Assembly: GCA_013285995.1 (NCBI GenBank)
Contig: JABDGN010000013.1
Coordinates: forward strand, 1-35,037
Direction: 5' to 3'
Length of the DNA: 35,037 bases
Source of the DNA: Gammaproteobacteria bacterium
GTDB lineage: Bacteria; Pseudomonadota; Gammaproteobacteria; JABDGN01
This document shows positions 16,224 through 24,853 of this stretch, piece after piece. Made by a program: the position numbers and the translations under genes. How positions within the stretch are numbered: the first letter of the stretch is position 1; the number at the start of each line of letters is the position of its first letter. The notes below the pieces were generated by a model. It was not told the DNA's origin and did no database searches. It worked only from the letters and a program-made list of their open reading frames with translations.

Positions 16224-18684
16224 CTAATGCTTGAAAAGCATTAACCGGTTCTATACTTAAGCCAAAATTTTCACTGTAATAACATTCATCCAGATAATAA
16301 ATTTCTGTCCCTGGTTGTATCTCAAATAAAGCTCCAGCTTTACGTAATCTATCCCATTCATAGTGAAAAACATTCACGGAATAGCGCTGGGCTTTTTTTA
16401 TTAACTTTATTTGTTTCTGTACTTCATAGGCATTACAGAGATCAATAATTAGTTGCTTTCCTGCATCACCATAAGGAACAATTACACCTTGACTATGATT
16501 ATCAATAGCCTTAAAAGCATTTGCTGCACTCATAAAAGATTGACGTAATTTTGGCAGAATTTCAAACATTTTTGGATTAAGTCTATTAGTAGCCAACATT
16601 TCTAATAAAGTATCATCACGCCCTATTTCCTTACTATTTACTGGATAATCCATTTTATCTTTACAATCAAAAAAATAATATTTAAAGTAAAGTTTTATAA
16701 CGTCTGGATGAAGCAATTCATAATTGAAAATGCTTGAGTGAGGATCTTTTAATTCTCTTAGTATTCGTTCTGTTTTTTCCTTGCCTATTTTGATTTCCGT
16801 TAACATATCAATATTTTCTAAACTGGGATTAACGATATAGACCTTACCATTTAACCTTTCGCCATTACGATTACAACGCCCAGCAGCTTGAGCAATAGAA
16901 TCCATACCTGCAATAAACCGAATGACTGAGCCGAAGTCAATATCAACCCCTGCTTCAATCAATTGAGTGCTTATACAAATAAGAGATTTTCCTGAATGAA
17001 GCCTCTCTTTAATCTCTTTTAACTTATCAGTCCTATGAGCAGGGCACATACTTGTACTTAAGTGATAAATTATGTGATGAGTTAGTTTTTTGCAATACTG
17101 ATAAAGTGATTGAGCAGATGCTTTTGTATTGACTATTACCAAACAACTGCCACTATCCTCCATTTCTTTAACTGCTAGTTGCGAAATTCCCTCATCACTC
17201 CAACCTTCAACTTTAGTTTTATCTATTATTTCTATTCTCTTAAGATCAGCAAACAATTTATTCACATCTGGTATTATTTCACGCTCTGAAGAAATATTTA
17301 AATATCCTTTTGTCTTATCATGTAAATCAGTTAGCAAAGGTTGAGTTGCTGTACATAACATGACAGAGCTACCGCAGTGATCGACCAAATAATTCATTGC
17401 ATTACAAAACATGTGTATAGTGCGAATTGGTAATGTTTGTATCTCATCAAATATAATTAAAGAATTAGTTAATTGGTGCATACGTCTCGCTCCACGCGTA
17501 CCTGAGCCAAATAACGTTTCCAGCAGCTGTACACTGGTAGTATAAACTACAGGCGCATCCCAATTTTCAGATAGAATTTTTGTACGTGAGGTTTCTTGCT
17601 CTGGTGTTAAGTTAGAGTGATGTTCCAAAACAATAGAGCCTAATTCATCATCTGACTGTTCAAGATACTCTCGCGTAACCTTTGCATTCTGTTCAATAAT
17701 TGAAGTAAACGGTACAACAAATATTACTCGATCTAATCTATGTGCTCTAGCATGGTGCAACGCAAAACGTAATCCCGCAAGCGTTTTACCGCCACCCGTA
17801 GGAACAGTGAGGGTAAAAAAGCCTTTTCTATCTACAGACTTACCGAAACATTGCTGAGAAATAGCGTGCCTTAATTGATTAATTTTACTATCGAGATTGA
17901 AATTTTTTAACTTACTTTCTAATCGAGAAATCAATAGGTCCCAATTAACATATTCATTATTATTCCGTTTTCTTATAGACTGTGGATTCTGAAAATTAGC
18001 GGTATCAATTCTATCAGCATCAATCAAGCAGCTAAACAGAATACGCACCATCAATCCTATTTGAAATTGTATTAAGCACTCTTCAGATAAAATATCAATA
18101 TTTTTTAATTTATTTTTTTGTGATATAAAAAATATTATCGCTCCAGCAATACCTCTTAGCTCTGAGTTTTTAAGCAAATTATCTGCTCGCTCTAAAATTT
18201 TTCTATCTGCTACATTCTTAACTTCTTCTAAATGGGTTTTTTTTTCTACCTTTTCCATTCGCTCATTAAATTTATCTTTGCCATCAATGCTTAAACAATC
18301 AATCAGCCCTGAATGATGCGATGCAACACACAATGCTAAAATTTGTCCCACCATTCTACTGATCGGATCTTTGGAACCTAAAGCCTGCCAAATATATTGC
18401 GCTCCTGCACTAGAATGGTCAATTTTCCCTTTTTTATATTTTGCATCTACGTAATCGTCCTCATCTTCATCAATCATTCCTGTGGCCGACTGAATGTAAT
18501 CTTGAAACTCTTTGCTATATTTTCCTAAGTCATGTAATAGCCCAATTAATTCACCGGCTAAACCCAAGCCTATTTTTTCAGCAAACGTACGAGTTTTATC
18601 TGCAACACCTTGTAAATGGTGTTCTACTGTATGTGTAATATTTGAATTTTCCCGTTTATGGGCGATATAACTTTTATCTTTCAT
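16216..18684 (-). CDS. cas3: CRISPR-associated nuclease-helicase Cas3
   Basis: This 822-aa protein combines an N-terminal HD nuclease and an SF2 helicase. HD motifs include EHH (21-23), GLLHDLGKYSKEF (His51-Asp52), DHSSAGA (His90), ASHHSG (about 121-126) and a later Asp in LIDADRID. Helicase motifs are TVPTGGGKT (about 293-301), FDEIQTLP (about 412-419), ATQPLL and IAQAAGRCNRNGE. Cas3 unwinds and degrades DNA once the effector complex has bound its target. It is the first gene of the operon. The ribosome site is weak (GTAAAAG), which may keep Cas3 low. All visible catalytic residues are intact. Confidence 0.96.
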   Translation of the reverse strand: MKDKSYIAHKRENSNITHTVEHHLQGVADKTRTFAEKIGLGLAGELIGLLHDLGKYSKEFQDYIQSATGMIDEDEDDYVDAKYKKGKIDHSSAGAQYIWQALGSKDPISRMVGQILALCVASHHSGLIDCLSIDGKDKFNERMEKVEKKTHLEEVKNVADRKILERADNLLKNSELRGIAGAIIFFISQKNKLKNIDILSEECLIQFQIGLMVRILFSCLIDADRIDTANFQNPQSIRKRNNNEYVNWDLLISRLESKLKNFNLDSKINQLRHAISQQCFGKSVDRKGFFTLTVPTGGGKTLAGLRFALHHARAHRLDRVIFVVPFTSIIEQNAKVTREYLEQSDDELGSIVLEHHSNLTPEQETSRTKILSENWDAPVVYTTSVQLLETLFGSGTRGARRMHQLTNSLIIFDEIQTLPIRTIHMFCNAMNYLVDHCGSSVMLCTATQPLLTDLHDKTKGYLNISSEREIIPDVNKLFADLKRIEIIDKTKVEGWSDEGISQLAVKEMEDSGSCLVIVNTKASAQSLYQYCKKLTHHIIYHLSTSMCPAHRTDKLKEIKERLHSGKSLICISTQLIEAGVDIDFGSVIRFIAGMDSIAQAAGRCNRNGERLNGKVYIVNPSLENIDMLTEIKIGKEKTERILRELKDPHSSIFNYELLHPDVIKLYFKYYFFDCKDKMDYPVNSKEIGRDDTLLEMLATNRLNPKMFEILPKLRQSFMSAANAFKAIDNHSQGVIVPYGDAGKQLIIDLCNAYEVQKQIKLIKKAQRYSVNVFHYEWDRLRKAGALFEIQPGTEIYYLDECYYSENFGLSIEPVNAFQALVV

Positions 18685-18753
18685 CTTTTACAAGTTTACA
18701 AGTGTATATTTTTAAATATTCTTCAATATCTGTTAATAGATTTAAACCCTAAC

Positions 18754-18781
18754 ACGATACTCTCCTGCCAATGCTTGTCAA
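18754..18781 (-). promoter_or_regulatory. Putative cas operon promoter
   Basis: On the minus strand TTGACA (complement of 18776-18781) is followed after 16 bp by TATCGT (complement of 18754-18759), a perfect -35 and a four-of-six -10. The predicted transcript starts about 60 bases before the cas3 ATG. The leader contains a direct repeat (ACTTGTAAACTTGTAAAAG). Confidence 0.5.
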
Positions 18782-18929
18782 TTGTTTTCGGCGCACAACT
18801 CAACATTACAACCGAGATAAATAACCTTGGTAATTTGACCTCACTTCTAAACACATAAAAAGATTAAAAAATACACACATCGCTTATTTTTTGTTCTATC
18901 GCTTTGCCTATCCTACTCCTGAATAAAGT

Positions 18930-19073
18930 CTACGCAGTATAATGTGATACGTAGTGGTCAATAGCTCTTTTGGTTTTTTGAACTAATTCATAAAACGGTT
19001 CTTCGTAATGATTATTGCGTGGTACGCTGAATTCCCCACTTGAGTGGCCGAATAATAAGTTTCCTAATTCCAT
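18930..19073 (-). other. Small ORF, 47 codons, possible gene-start remnant
   Basis: This frame reads MELGNLLFGHSSGEFSVPRN at the start and ends YVSHYTA. The opening resembles the N-terminus of conserved hypothetical proteins carried by mobile elements (GNLLFG-S-GE-x-PR), from memory and with low certainty. It stops early, so it may be a truncated copy. It lies between the cas3 promoter and the SDR remnant; no other gene is visible in 18782-18929. Confidence 0.35.
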
Positions 19074-19103
19074 GATGTTTTTCTCAAATGAAATATAAAA
19101 TTT

Positions 19104-19162
19104 GTCGGCTTGTTTCCGCCTTCGCGCTAAGTGCTACGGCGCGACAAGTCGCTCAAACCGAC
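19104..19162. repeat. GTCGGCTTG...CAAACCGAC repeat (family C, diverged copy)
   Basis: The ends GTCGGCTTG and AAACCGAC are shared with the family C repeats at 2814-2850 and inside 4259-4437. The middle (TTCGCGCTAAGTGCTACGGC) forms weak hairpins. It lies in the scarred interval between the cas operon and the DUF2335 pair. Confidence 0.5.
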
Positions 19163-19219
19163 TCAACTGCATTTTGCTGCTTCGATAAAAAAATATTTTG
19201 ACGTCGTTTTAATTCTTTA

Positions 19220-19399
19220 TCAGGCTTCTCCTATATCCGCTTGAATAGGAATAATTTTGTCAGGGAACCGTTCTGCTGTGGCTGTTAATTTTTCGAGACG
19301 GCATCCTACAATAAACACCTGAATATCGTGCGCTGCTAATTGCCACGCTAAGGCTTGGCCGATGCCGCGGCTCGCGCCGGTGATGAGTGCTGTTTTCAT
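19220..19399 (-). pseudogene. Truncated short-chain dehydrogenase (N-terminal fragment)
   Basis: Reading from 19399 the frame gives MKTALITGASRGIGQALAWQ, then VFIVGCRLEKLTATAERFPD and PIQADIGEA before TGA: 59 aa. This is the first third of a classical SDR (the TGASRGIG nucleotide-binding loop and the acidic end of the third strand). The NNAG and YxxxK parts are absent. I could not find the rest in other frames downstream. It is not a copy of the SDR at 3390-4190. It is a relic whose remainder was deleted, probably when this region was rearranged. Confidence 0.7.
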
Positions 19400-19407
19400 A
19401 TACAGCT

Positions 19408-19842
19408 TTATTTAATATTTTTCGATGAATGATACAAAAAAGCACCTACAACACCTAATATTGTTACACCACCTAAAATAGAGCCAATCACGATATGTTT
19501 ACCCCACGCTATTAAAAATGTAGAGCATAACAATGATAAAATAGAAAAAGTAAATGCGAAAATTTGTCCCATCCTAAAATTATTTATTAATTTATATTGG
19601 AACTGCGTATTTAAATCCATTTGTTTAGATTCCATGACTTGTCTATGCGATGTTTGTTCAACAGCCATATCTATAATTTTTTTTGCTGTACCAGGCAATA
19701 GCTTCTCATATTCAGCTAATGAGTGAGGATCTGGAAGCGGGCCACTGTATTGCGCTATTGTTAAAGATTTTTGAGTTTGAGGGGTTTTATTACTTGAAGA
19801 CAGACTAGCAAAATTAGAGGGATGTTTATTTTTGTTTGACAT
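19408..19842 (-). CDS. DUF2335 domain-containing membrane protein
   Basis: This 144-aa protein has a polar N-terminal third followed by QYSGPLPDPHSLAEYEKLLPGTAKKIIDMAVEQTSHRQVMESKQM, the hallmark of DUF2335. Two membrane helices lie near residues 90-112 and 116-138 (FAFTFSILSLLCSTFLIAWG, IVIGSILGGVTILGVVGAFL). The helix before them contains the conserved EQxxHR. The function of the family is not established; members are common on prophages and plasmids. Its start overlaps the upstream small gene by 17 bp, so the two are probably translated together. Confidence 0.75.
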   Translation of the reverse strand: MSNKNKHPSNFASLSSSNKTPQTQKSLTIAQYSGPLPDPHSLAEYEKLLPGTAKKIIDMAVEQTSHRQVMESKQMDLNTQFQYKLINNFRMGQIFAFTFSILSLLCSTFLIAWGKHIVIGSILGGVTILGVVGAFLYHSSKNIK

Positions 19843-20026
19843 TTTGGCTTCTCATCACTCGTCGCATATCATTTCCAACTACCATCCAATCACTTTGAAT
19901 TGCTTCATAATCATTATCGATAAATGACTTTTTATTATTTTGATTTAACAACTCCAGTTCAACCGGCATAACAGAGAATGCATTTGCCATGCCTTTAATA
20001 AAATATTTCAATGGTTCATTTTTCAT
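19826..20026 (-). CDS. Small hypothetical protein coupled to the DUF2335 gene
   Basis: This 66-aa protein begins MKNEPLKYFIKGMANAFSVM and ends in a basic, polar tail (NDMRRVMRSQNVKQK). I do not recognise the family. I start it at the ATG at 20026 because AAGAGG (complement of 20034-20039) is seven bases upstream; the longer frame would begin inside the -10 box. No signal peptide or membrane segment is evident. The 17-bp overlap with the DUF2335 gene suggests the two products act together. Confidence 0.6.
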   Translation of the reverse strand: MKNEPLKYFIKGMANAFSVMPVELELLNQNNKKSFIDNDYEAIQSDWMVVGNDMRRVMRSQNVKQK

Positions 20027-20051
20027 AATAGCGCCTCTTAATTCAGAGGCC

Positions 20052-20060
20052 ATTATAACA
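20052..20060 (-). promoter_or_regulatory. Extended -10 promoter for the DUF2335 pair
   Basis: On the minus strand TGTTATAAT (complement of 20052-20060) is a perfect extended -10 box about 25 bp before the ATG at 20026. The -35 region is weak, which is usual for extended -10 promoters. Confidence 0.5.
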
Positions 20061-20154
20061 AATTTTTGTTAAGAGCAGAAATAAATTGACTTTTGCGCAT
20101 CCAGTTCCATTTTGATACACTGTAAAAATATTCACTAAACACTACAAGGCCCCC

Positions 20155-21186
20155 ATGCAAGACCAACCTAACTTTGACTATCTCTGTGAAATATTTGATC
20201 CGAATGGTTACCCACCAAAACTCGGTAAACATAATGCGGCGTTTGCAGAGGAATTAGCTAAGCAGTCAAACCCACCACCGACGTCTCTTGATATTAAGGT
20301 ATTGCGTGAAGCGACCGCTGCATTTTTGGAGGGCAAAGGTTTGCCTTATCCAAAAGGCATGTCTGTTGCCTCTTATCAGGAAACTAATATTGGTGGGATG
20401 CAGTGTTACCAATTCAAACATTTAACGCCAGCAACAGTGCCAACGATTGTCATGTATTTTGCGGGTGGGTTTTGCCTTGAGAGTATGGCGGCAGTACAGG
20501 CTTTTATGGGCAATGTTGCAGTCTATTTGCCCTGTAATATTATTTTGCCAAATTATCCTTTGGCTCCAGAAACTAAAGCGCCAGAAATTTTGGCACAGAT
20601 TGACGAATTTCTACAAGCTTGTTTATACCATTCTCTTTCAAAAGAAGTCATTTTAATGGGATGGAGTTCGGGCGGAAATCTTGCCCTGACGAGTTACCTC
20701 AATTTGCAAAAGAGTGCGCCTCTGTTAGCAAAGCAAGTGACACAACTGATCTCCATTGGCCCTGCTATTGATCTATCCAGGCAAGTCAGCAAATTTGGCC
20801 CTTTTCAAAAGCAGCAAAATATGGATCGGGCTTCAATTGGTCCAGAGGTCATTAATCAATTGATGCGCTGGTATCTGCCAGAAGGTTGCACTGGTACCGA
20901 GCCAGAATATTGCCCGGCATCGCGTAGTCACGCTGAGCTTAAAACGATGCCGCCCGTGACTGTCATCACGGGAGACTGTGAAGGCACTTTTGGAGATGCC
21001 GTATTCATTACCTACCATTTAAGACAGGCTGGAGCTAAGGTACAATTAGTGGTATTAAAAGGGCAAACGCATAACCATGTTGCTTTTGCAGCGCTTAGCC
21101 GTGATAGTGCTTTTGCACCGGAACTGATTGCATACATTATTAAACAAGAGTCTATAGCAGATCTTAAAGATCTTGCTATCTATTGA
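20155..21186 (+). CDS. Alpha/beta hydrolase (esterase/lipase, fold-3 type)
   Basis: This 343-aa protein has a hydrolase core starting near residue 95. YFAGGFC stands in for the oxyanion HGGG motif, NYPLAPE is the typical DYRLAPE block, GWSSGG carries the nucleophile (Ser near 171), VTVITGDCEGTFGDA contains the acid, and GQTHNHVAF the catalytic His. This pattern belongs to the HSL-like family of carboxylesterases. The first about 90 residues are an extra N-terminal region. No signal peptide is seen, so it is likely cytoplasmic. It is upstream of an HlyD/FUSC pair with an 87-bp gap holding regulatory-looking sequence. The substrate is unknown. Confidence 0.82.
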   Translation: MQDQPNFDYLCEIFDPNGYPPKLGKHNAAFAEELAKQSNPPPTSLDIKVLREATAAFLEGKGLPYPKGMSVASYQETNIGGMQCYQFKHLTPATVPTIVMYFAGGFCLESMAAVQAFMGNVAVYLPCNIILPNYPLAPETKAPEILAQIDEFLQACLYHSLSKEVILMGWSSGGNLALTSYLNLQKSAPLLAKQVTQLISIGPAIDLSRQVSKFGPFQKQQNMDRASIGPEVINQLMRWYLPEGCTGTEPEYCPASRSHAELKTMPPVTVITGDCEGTFGDAVFITYHLRQAGAKVQLVVLKGQTHNHVAFAALSRDSAFAPELIAYIIKQESIADLKDLAIY

Positions 21187-21204
21187 TATTGTTATGGAGT
21201 CATC

Positions 21205-21228
21205 ATGAAAAGTGAACAAAGAAGGTAG
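21205..21228 (+). other. Seven-residue upstream ORF (MKSEQRR)
   Basis: ATG at 21205 has GGAG (21196-21199) five bases upstream, then six codons and TAG. It ends two bases before the 27-bp dyad and 45 bases before the hlyD-family start. It may be a leader peptide or the start of a deleted gene, perhaps a regulator. Confidence 0.35.
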
Positions 21229-21229
21229 C

Positions 21230-21256
21230 CAGTCGGTTACAATTTGTAATCGACTG
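21230..21256. promoter_or_regulatory. 27-bp dyad upstream of the HlyD/FUSC genes
   Basis: The arms CAGTCGGTTACA and TGTAATCGACTG are complementary over 12 bases with a single G-T pair, separated by ATT. It lies 17 bp before the ATG at 21274, upstream of the AAGAGA ribosome site. There is no T-tract, so an operator or an mRNA hairpin is more likely than a terminator. Confidence 0.5.
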
Positions 21257-21273
21257 AAGTTAAGAGAACTAGC

Positions 21274-22254
21274 ATGCAATTAAAGTTTACCAAATGGCGC
21301 ATTATCACTGCATTCATCATTGTAGTGCTGATCATTTATTTTATATTTACCCATTTGGTTTTATACTGTAACGATGCCTATGTGCACGCGAATTTAATTC
21401 ACATTGCGCCGCGCGTGAGCGGCAATATCGTTGCGATCGAAGTCAATAATAATCAATATGTGCACGCCGGGGATGTACTGCTGAAAATTGATCCGGTGCC
21501 GTTTCAATTGCAAGCTAATGAAGCCACTGCTGAATTGCAACAAGCCACTGCACAAATCGGTGTGTTGCAACAGCAATTAACCGCTTTCAATGAGGAGTTA
21601 GTGGTCAGTAAAAAGCAACTTGATTTAGCTAATCTCACGTTACAGCGCTATCAAAAATTAGCTATTAATGGCGATGTGTCGGAACAAATGTTGACTGATA
21701 AACAGAATGCCGCCAGTACTGCCGATGCAAGTTATCTCAGTGCACTTGCTAATGTCACACGGACCGAACAACAACTCATTGTGCAACAAGCGACGGTTGC
21801 CGACGCAACTAACAAATTAAATTTAGCCAATTATGATTTAGGTTACACCACCATTACCGCGCCGACTAATGGGTATATTAATAATCTCTATCTTTATCCC
21901 GGTTCACACGTGGTCGCGAGTGAAGCTTTATTTGGTTTGTTGCAGAGCGACAGTTTGCAAGTAATCGCCAATTACAAAGAGGGCGCTTTAGCTAACATCA
22001 AACCGGGCCAAACGGTGTGGGTGATGTTATCCAGCAATTGGTGGCATTTTTATCGTGGCAAAGTCATCAGTTATGGTCGCGCAGTCGCGCGCGATCCTGC
22101 CCCTGTCGACCCCGCTTTGCCTTATATTCAACCGACCACCGATTGGATTCGCTACCCGTATCGTTTCCCGGTCACAATTGCTCTTGATCCTACGCCAGAT
22201 GAGGCACCGATTGCGATGGGTGCTGATGCCTACACTTGGATTCTGGTGTTATGA
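21274..22254 (+). CDS. HlyD-family membrane fusion protein (AaeA/EmrA-like)
   Basis: This 326-aa periplasmic adaptor has one N-terminal membrane helix (about 10-28), the lipoyl half-motif IAPRVSGNIVAIEVNNNQYVHAGDVLLKIDP, a helical hairpin of about 110 residues, and the second lipoyl half TTITAPTNGYINNLYLYPGS. This is the layout of EmrA and AaeA adaptors, which link an inner-membrane exporter to the outer membrane. Its stop overlaps the start of the FUSC gene by ATGA, so the two form an exporter for aromatic acids or other amphipathic compounds. The uORF and dyad upstream suggest regulation. Confidence 0.88.
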   Translation: MQLKFTKWRIITAFIIVVLIIYFIFTHLVLYCNDAYVHANLIHIAPRVSGNIVAIEVNNNQYVHAGDVLLKIDPVPFQLQANEATAELQQATAQIGVLQQQLTAFNEELVVSKKQLDLANLTLQRYQKLAINGDVSEQMLTDKQNAASTADASYLSALANVTRTEQQLIVQQATVADATNKLNLANYDLGYTTITAPTNGYINNLYLYPGSHVVASEALFGLLQSDSLQVIANYKEGALANIKPGQTVWVMLSSNWWHFYRGKVISYGRAVARDPAPVDPALPYIQPTTDWIRYPYRFPVTIALDPTPDEAPIAMGADAYTWILVL

Positions 22255-24440
22255 AGATCCGCGCGTGGATTCAACAATTACTCACTGCGCTTGTCCACGA
22301 TAATTTTCCGCTGCAATTTAATTCTCCACGCGCTAATGCCGCTATAAAAACCGCTATCGCAACACCGCTTGCCACCTGGATTGCGTGGCTGTTGCAATTG
22401 CAAGATCCGGGTTGGGCCGGTATGAGTGCCTTTGTGGTGATGCAAATCACCAGTGGCGCCACGCTTACCAAAGGCTTGGATCGGATTGTTTCAACTATCA
22501 TCGCCGTATTTATTGCCTTATTAGTTGTGACGATCTTTATCGACAATTTATTTTGGTTATTATTAACCGCTTTTTTTGTCATCGCGTTGGGTTTGTATTA
22601 CTCGCGCAAAACCGACAAATTATATGCTTGGCTATTGGGGCTTGCTACCTTTGCCATGATTATATTTGGTTCTTCTGGTATGACGCCAACTCAAATTACC
22701 AACATGGCTTATTATCGCGGCACGGAAATTATTTTAGGTACGCTTTGTACGATGTTGATTGCGCTGATTAAACCGGTACATTTGCAAGAATCGGTGCAAG
22801 CAGCTAATCAGAAACTGATTGATGCTTTGCAAGAGATTTATACCACTACGTTGGCATGCTATCGCGACGGTGTGCGAGATGAAAATTATATGCAGAAAAT
22901 ACGTGAGCTTTCTCTGCTAGCCGATCAACAAACCCAAACACGCCGGATTGTAGAGCAAGAAATATTTTTTAAATTAAGCGCTAACAAGCCTGCCTTCTTA
23001 ATTGAACAAACGATTCATGCCAGTTACGAAGTATTAGCTGATATTTATCACCGCTATCAAACCAAATATGCAGGGCTTGGGTTTTTGTTTAAGGAACCAC
23101 TTGCTAAATTAGAAGCAGCATTTATTGAAAGCTTTATAGCTTTAAAAAAATTTCTTGGCGGAGAAATAACTTGCGAAACATTTCAGCAAAGCTTGCAAAA
23201 AATTGAACTAAGCCTTGATGCTTTAATTGTTGCTTATCAACAGGCACGTGAACAAAAACAAGTGATTAAAAAATTTAATTTACCAAGCTTGCTGCAATGG
23301 CAGCAATTTATTATCGCCCAGCAAAATTTAGTAACTCTGTTGAAAAATTTTAGTGAGCCACTGCCACGGAGTCAAAAATATTTAAGTTGGTGGGGTAGGT
23401 TGCGGCACTTTACGCGCTTTGAACACTATCATTTAATGCACGGTATTAAAAGTGCTGCTGCGATTGTAGTGCTTGGATTCTCGGTAATTTATATTGACTT
23501 GTCACCGGCGATTGCGGCCATGACGGCGGCGATTATTATCATCAGCATTCAGTTAGATGCGCAAAGCAGCGCGCAATTTAGTTTCTTAATTACCTTTGGC
23601 TTATTACTTGGCACCGTCATTGCGACTATTATTTTAGTGTTGAGCATTAGTAATTTATGGCTGTATTTATTAGTGATTGCGATTGCGATGTTTTTTGCCG
23701 CATATGCAATTCAGGGGGCGCTGGCTTATAATTATTTTGGCGCCGGTTTTGGAGTTGCCATCGTGATGGGTACTTTATATGGCATCGCGCCTGTAACTGA
23801 TTGGCGTCCGCAAGTGTTGATGTTGTTAAGCGTATTAGTTGCTTTGATTATTTTTTTGATTTACGCGGGCTGGGTTTGGCCGTTTGGGCCACGCGATAAA
23901 ATTCGTCACGAAATTTTGCAGTTAAATCGCTATCGTTATTTATTGCAACAACAATTATTAAACGGTGTGTTGCAACATCATCAATTTGATTTTGTATTGG
24001 ACCGTATGATTCGTCTGGATTTAAATACCATGCGACAACATTTGCGGGCTTTTGCGATACTCGATTTGGCGCCTGAATTAAAAACAAGAGTAGAGCCTGC
24101 AGTGAATGCGTGGCGCCGCTGTTATTTTACCTTGTCGAATTTAATGTTAGCGACGCAACGTTTAGTATTGCCGCCGGAAGTGACAGCACAATTACCGGTT
24201 TTACAACTTGCTAACGATATTTTAGATTTTTCTGCTGCTTTAGAAACTCGCCAGGCTGCGCAGCAAACAATAAGAAAATGGCTAATTCAACTGCGACTAA
24301 AAACCTTATATGGCAAACAAGATCTCTTACCCATTCAAGTGTTATTAAGTACGATCAATTTCTTGGTGTTTCTAGATGCGCTTGCGCAGGAATTGCAGGA
24401 AATTGAGCATCAACAACTTACAATCAAAAATTTGCAATAA
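22251..24440 (+). CDS. FUSC family membrane transporter (AaeB/YccS-like)
   Basis: This 729-aa inner-membrane protein has two clusters of hydrophobic helices, about residues 25-175 and 390-545, each followed by a cytoplasmic helical domain. This is the duplicated plan of the fusaric-acid-resistance (FUSC) family. The opening PRANAAIKTAIATPLATWIAWLLQLQDPGWAGMSAFVVMQ is typical. I use the ATG at 22251, which overlaps the adaptor stop, not the ATG five codons upstream. With the HlyD-like adaptor it should form a proton-driven efflux system. No outer-membrane partner is present here. Confidence 0.88.
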   Translation: MKIRAWIQQLLTALVHDNFPLQFNSPRANAAIKTAIATPLATWIAWLLQLQDPGWAGMSAFVVMQITSGATLTKGLDRIVSTIIAVFIALLVVTIFIDNLFWLLLTAFFVIALGLYYSRKTDKLYAWLLGLATFAMIIFGSSGMTPTQITNMAYYRGTEIILGTLCTMLIALIKPVHLQESVQAANQKLIDALQEIYTTTLACYRDGVRDENYMQKIRELSLLADQQTQTRRIVEQEIFFKLSANKPAFLIEQTIHASYEVLADIYHRYQTKYAGLGFLFKEPLAKLEAAFIESFIALKKFLGGEITCETFQQSLQKIELSLDALIVAYQQAREQKQVIKKFNLPSLLQWQQFIIAQQNLVTLLKNFSEPLPRSQKYLSWWGRLRHFTRFEHYHLMHGIKSAAAIVVLGFSVIYIDLSPAIAAMTAAIIIISIQLDAQSSAQFSFLITFGLLLGTVIATIILVLSISNLWLYLLVIAIAMFFAAYAIQGALAYNYFGAGFGVAIVMGTLYGIAPVTDWRPQVLMLLSVLVALIIFLIYAGWVWPFGPRDKIRHEILQLNRYRYLLQQQLLNGVLQHHQFDFVLDRMIRLDLNTMRQHLRAFAILDLAPELKTRVEPAVNAWRRCYFTLSNLMLATQRLVLPPEVTAQLPVLQLANDILDFSAALETRQAAQQTIRKWLIQLRLKTLYGKQDLLPIQVLLSTINFLVFLDALAQELQEIEHQQLTIKNLQ

Positions 24441-24516
24441 TCAGTTTCTTTGCTACAATTTAACAAAATAACTATCAAATGAAAGCGCTCTCTTCACCCT
24501 CATATTTTATTTTAAT

Positions 24517-24545
24517 TTGAAACATACCCTTTTTAAGGGTATAAT
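24517..24545 (+). promoter_or_regulatory. Toxin-antitoxin promoter with palindromic operator
   Basis: TTGAAA (24517-24522) and TATAAT (24540-24545) are separated by exactly 17 bp. The perfect palindrome ATACCCTT-TTT-AAGGGTAT (24524-24542) fills the spacer and enters the -10 box. Such a site would let the HTH antitoxin block RNA polymerase, as in other self-regulated TA operons. The transcript would start only about 10 bases before the toxin ATG. Confidence 0.7.
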
Positions 24546-24562
24546 TATATGAGGAAAATAAA

Positions 24563-24853
24563 ATGCTACGTAAAAAAGCTGAAATTGTTTTTACTAAGCA
24601 GGCATTAAAAGATATAGAACGTGTTCCTAAACATATATCAATGAAGTTGCAAGGTTGGATTGAAGATGTTGAATATGAAGGTTTGGGATATGTGCAAAAA
24701 ATTGCGGGTTACCATGATGAGCCTTTAAAAGGGCAGCGACAGGGCCAGCGTTCAATTCGATTAAACCGTGCTTATCGGGCAATTTATTTGTTGGACGATT
24801 TAAATTATATTCATCTTATAACGATTTTAGAGGTAAATAAACATGAGTACTAA
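24563..24853 (+). CDS. RelE/ParE-superfamily toxin (HigB-like)
   Basis: This 96-aa basic protein has the RelE-fold pattern: FTKQALKDIERVPKHI at the start, a central KIAGYHDEPLKGQRQGQRSIRLNRAYRAIYLL with many Arg/Lys, and a C-terminal VNKHEY. Toxins of this group usually cleave mRNA on the ribosome. The start has GAGGA eight bases upstream. It overlaps the antitoxin by 11 bp, with the toxin first as in higBA. Whether it still cuts RNA cannot be judged by eye. Confidence 0.78.
   Translation: MLRKKAEIVFTKQALKDIERVPKHISMKLQGWIEDVEYEGLGYVQKIAGYHDEPLKGQRQGQRSIRLNRAYRAIYLLDDLNYIHLITILEVNKHEY

Noticed and set aside
20027..20053. Longer start of the small gene upstream of DUF2335
   Set aside because: That ATG lies inside the TATAAT promoter box, while AAGAGG precedes the ATG at 20026.
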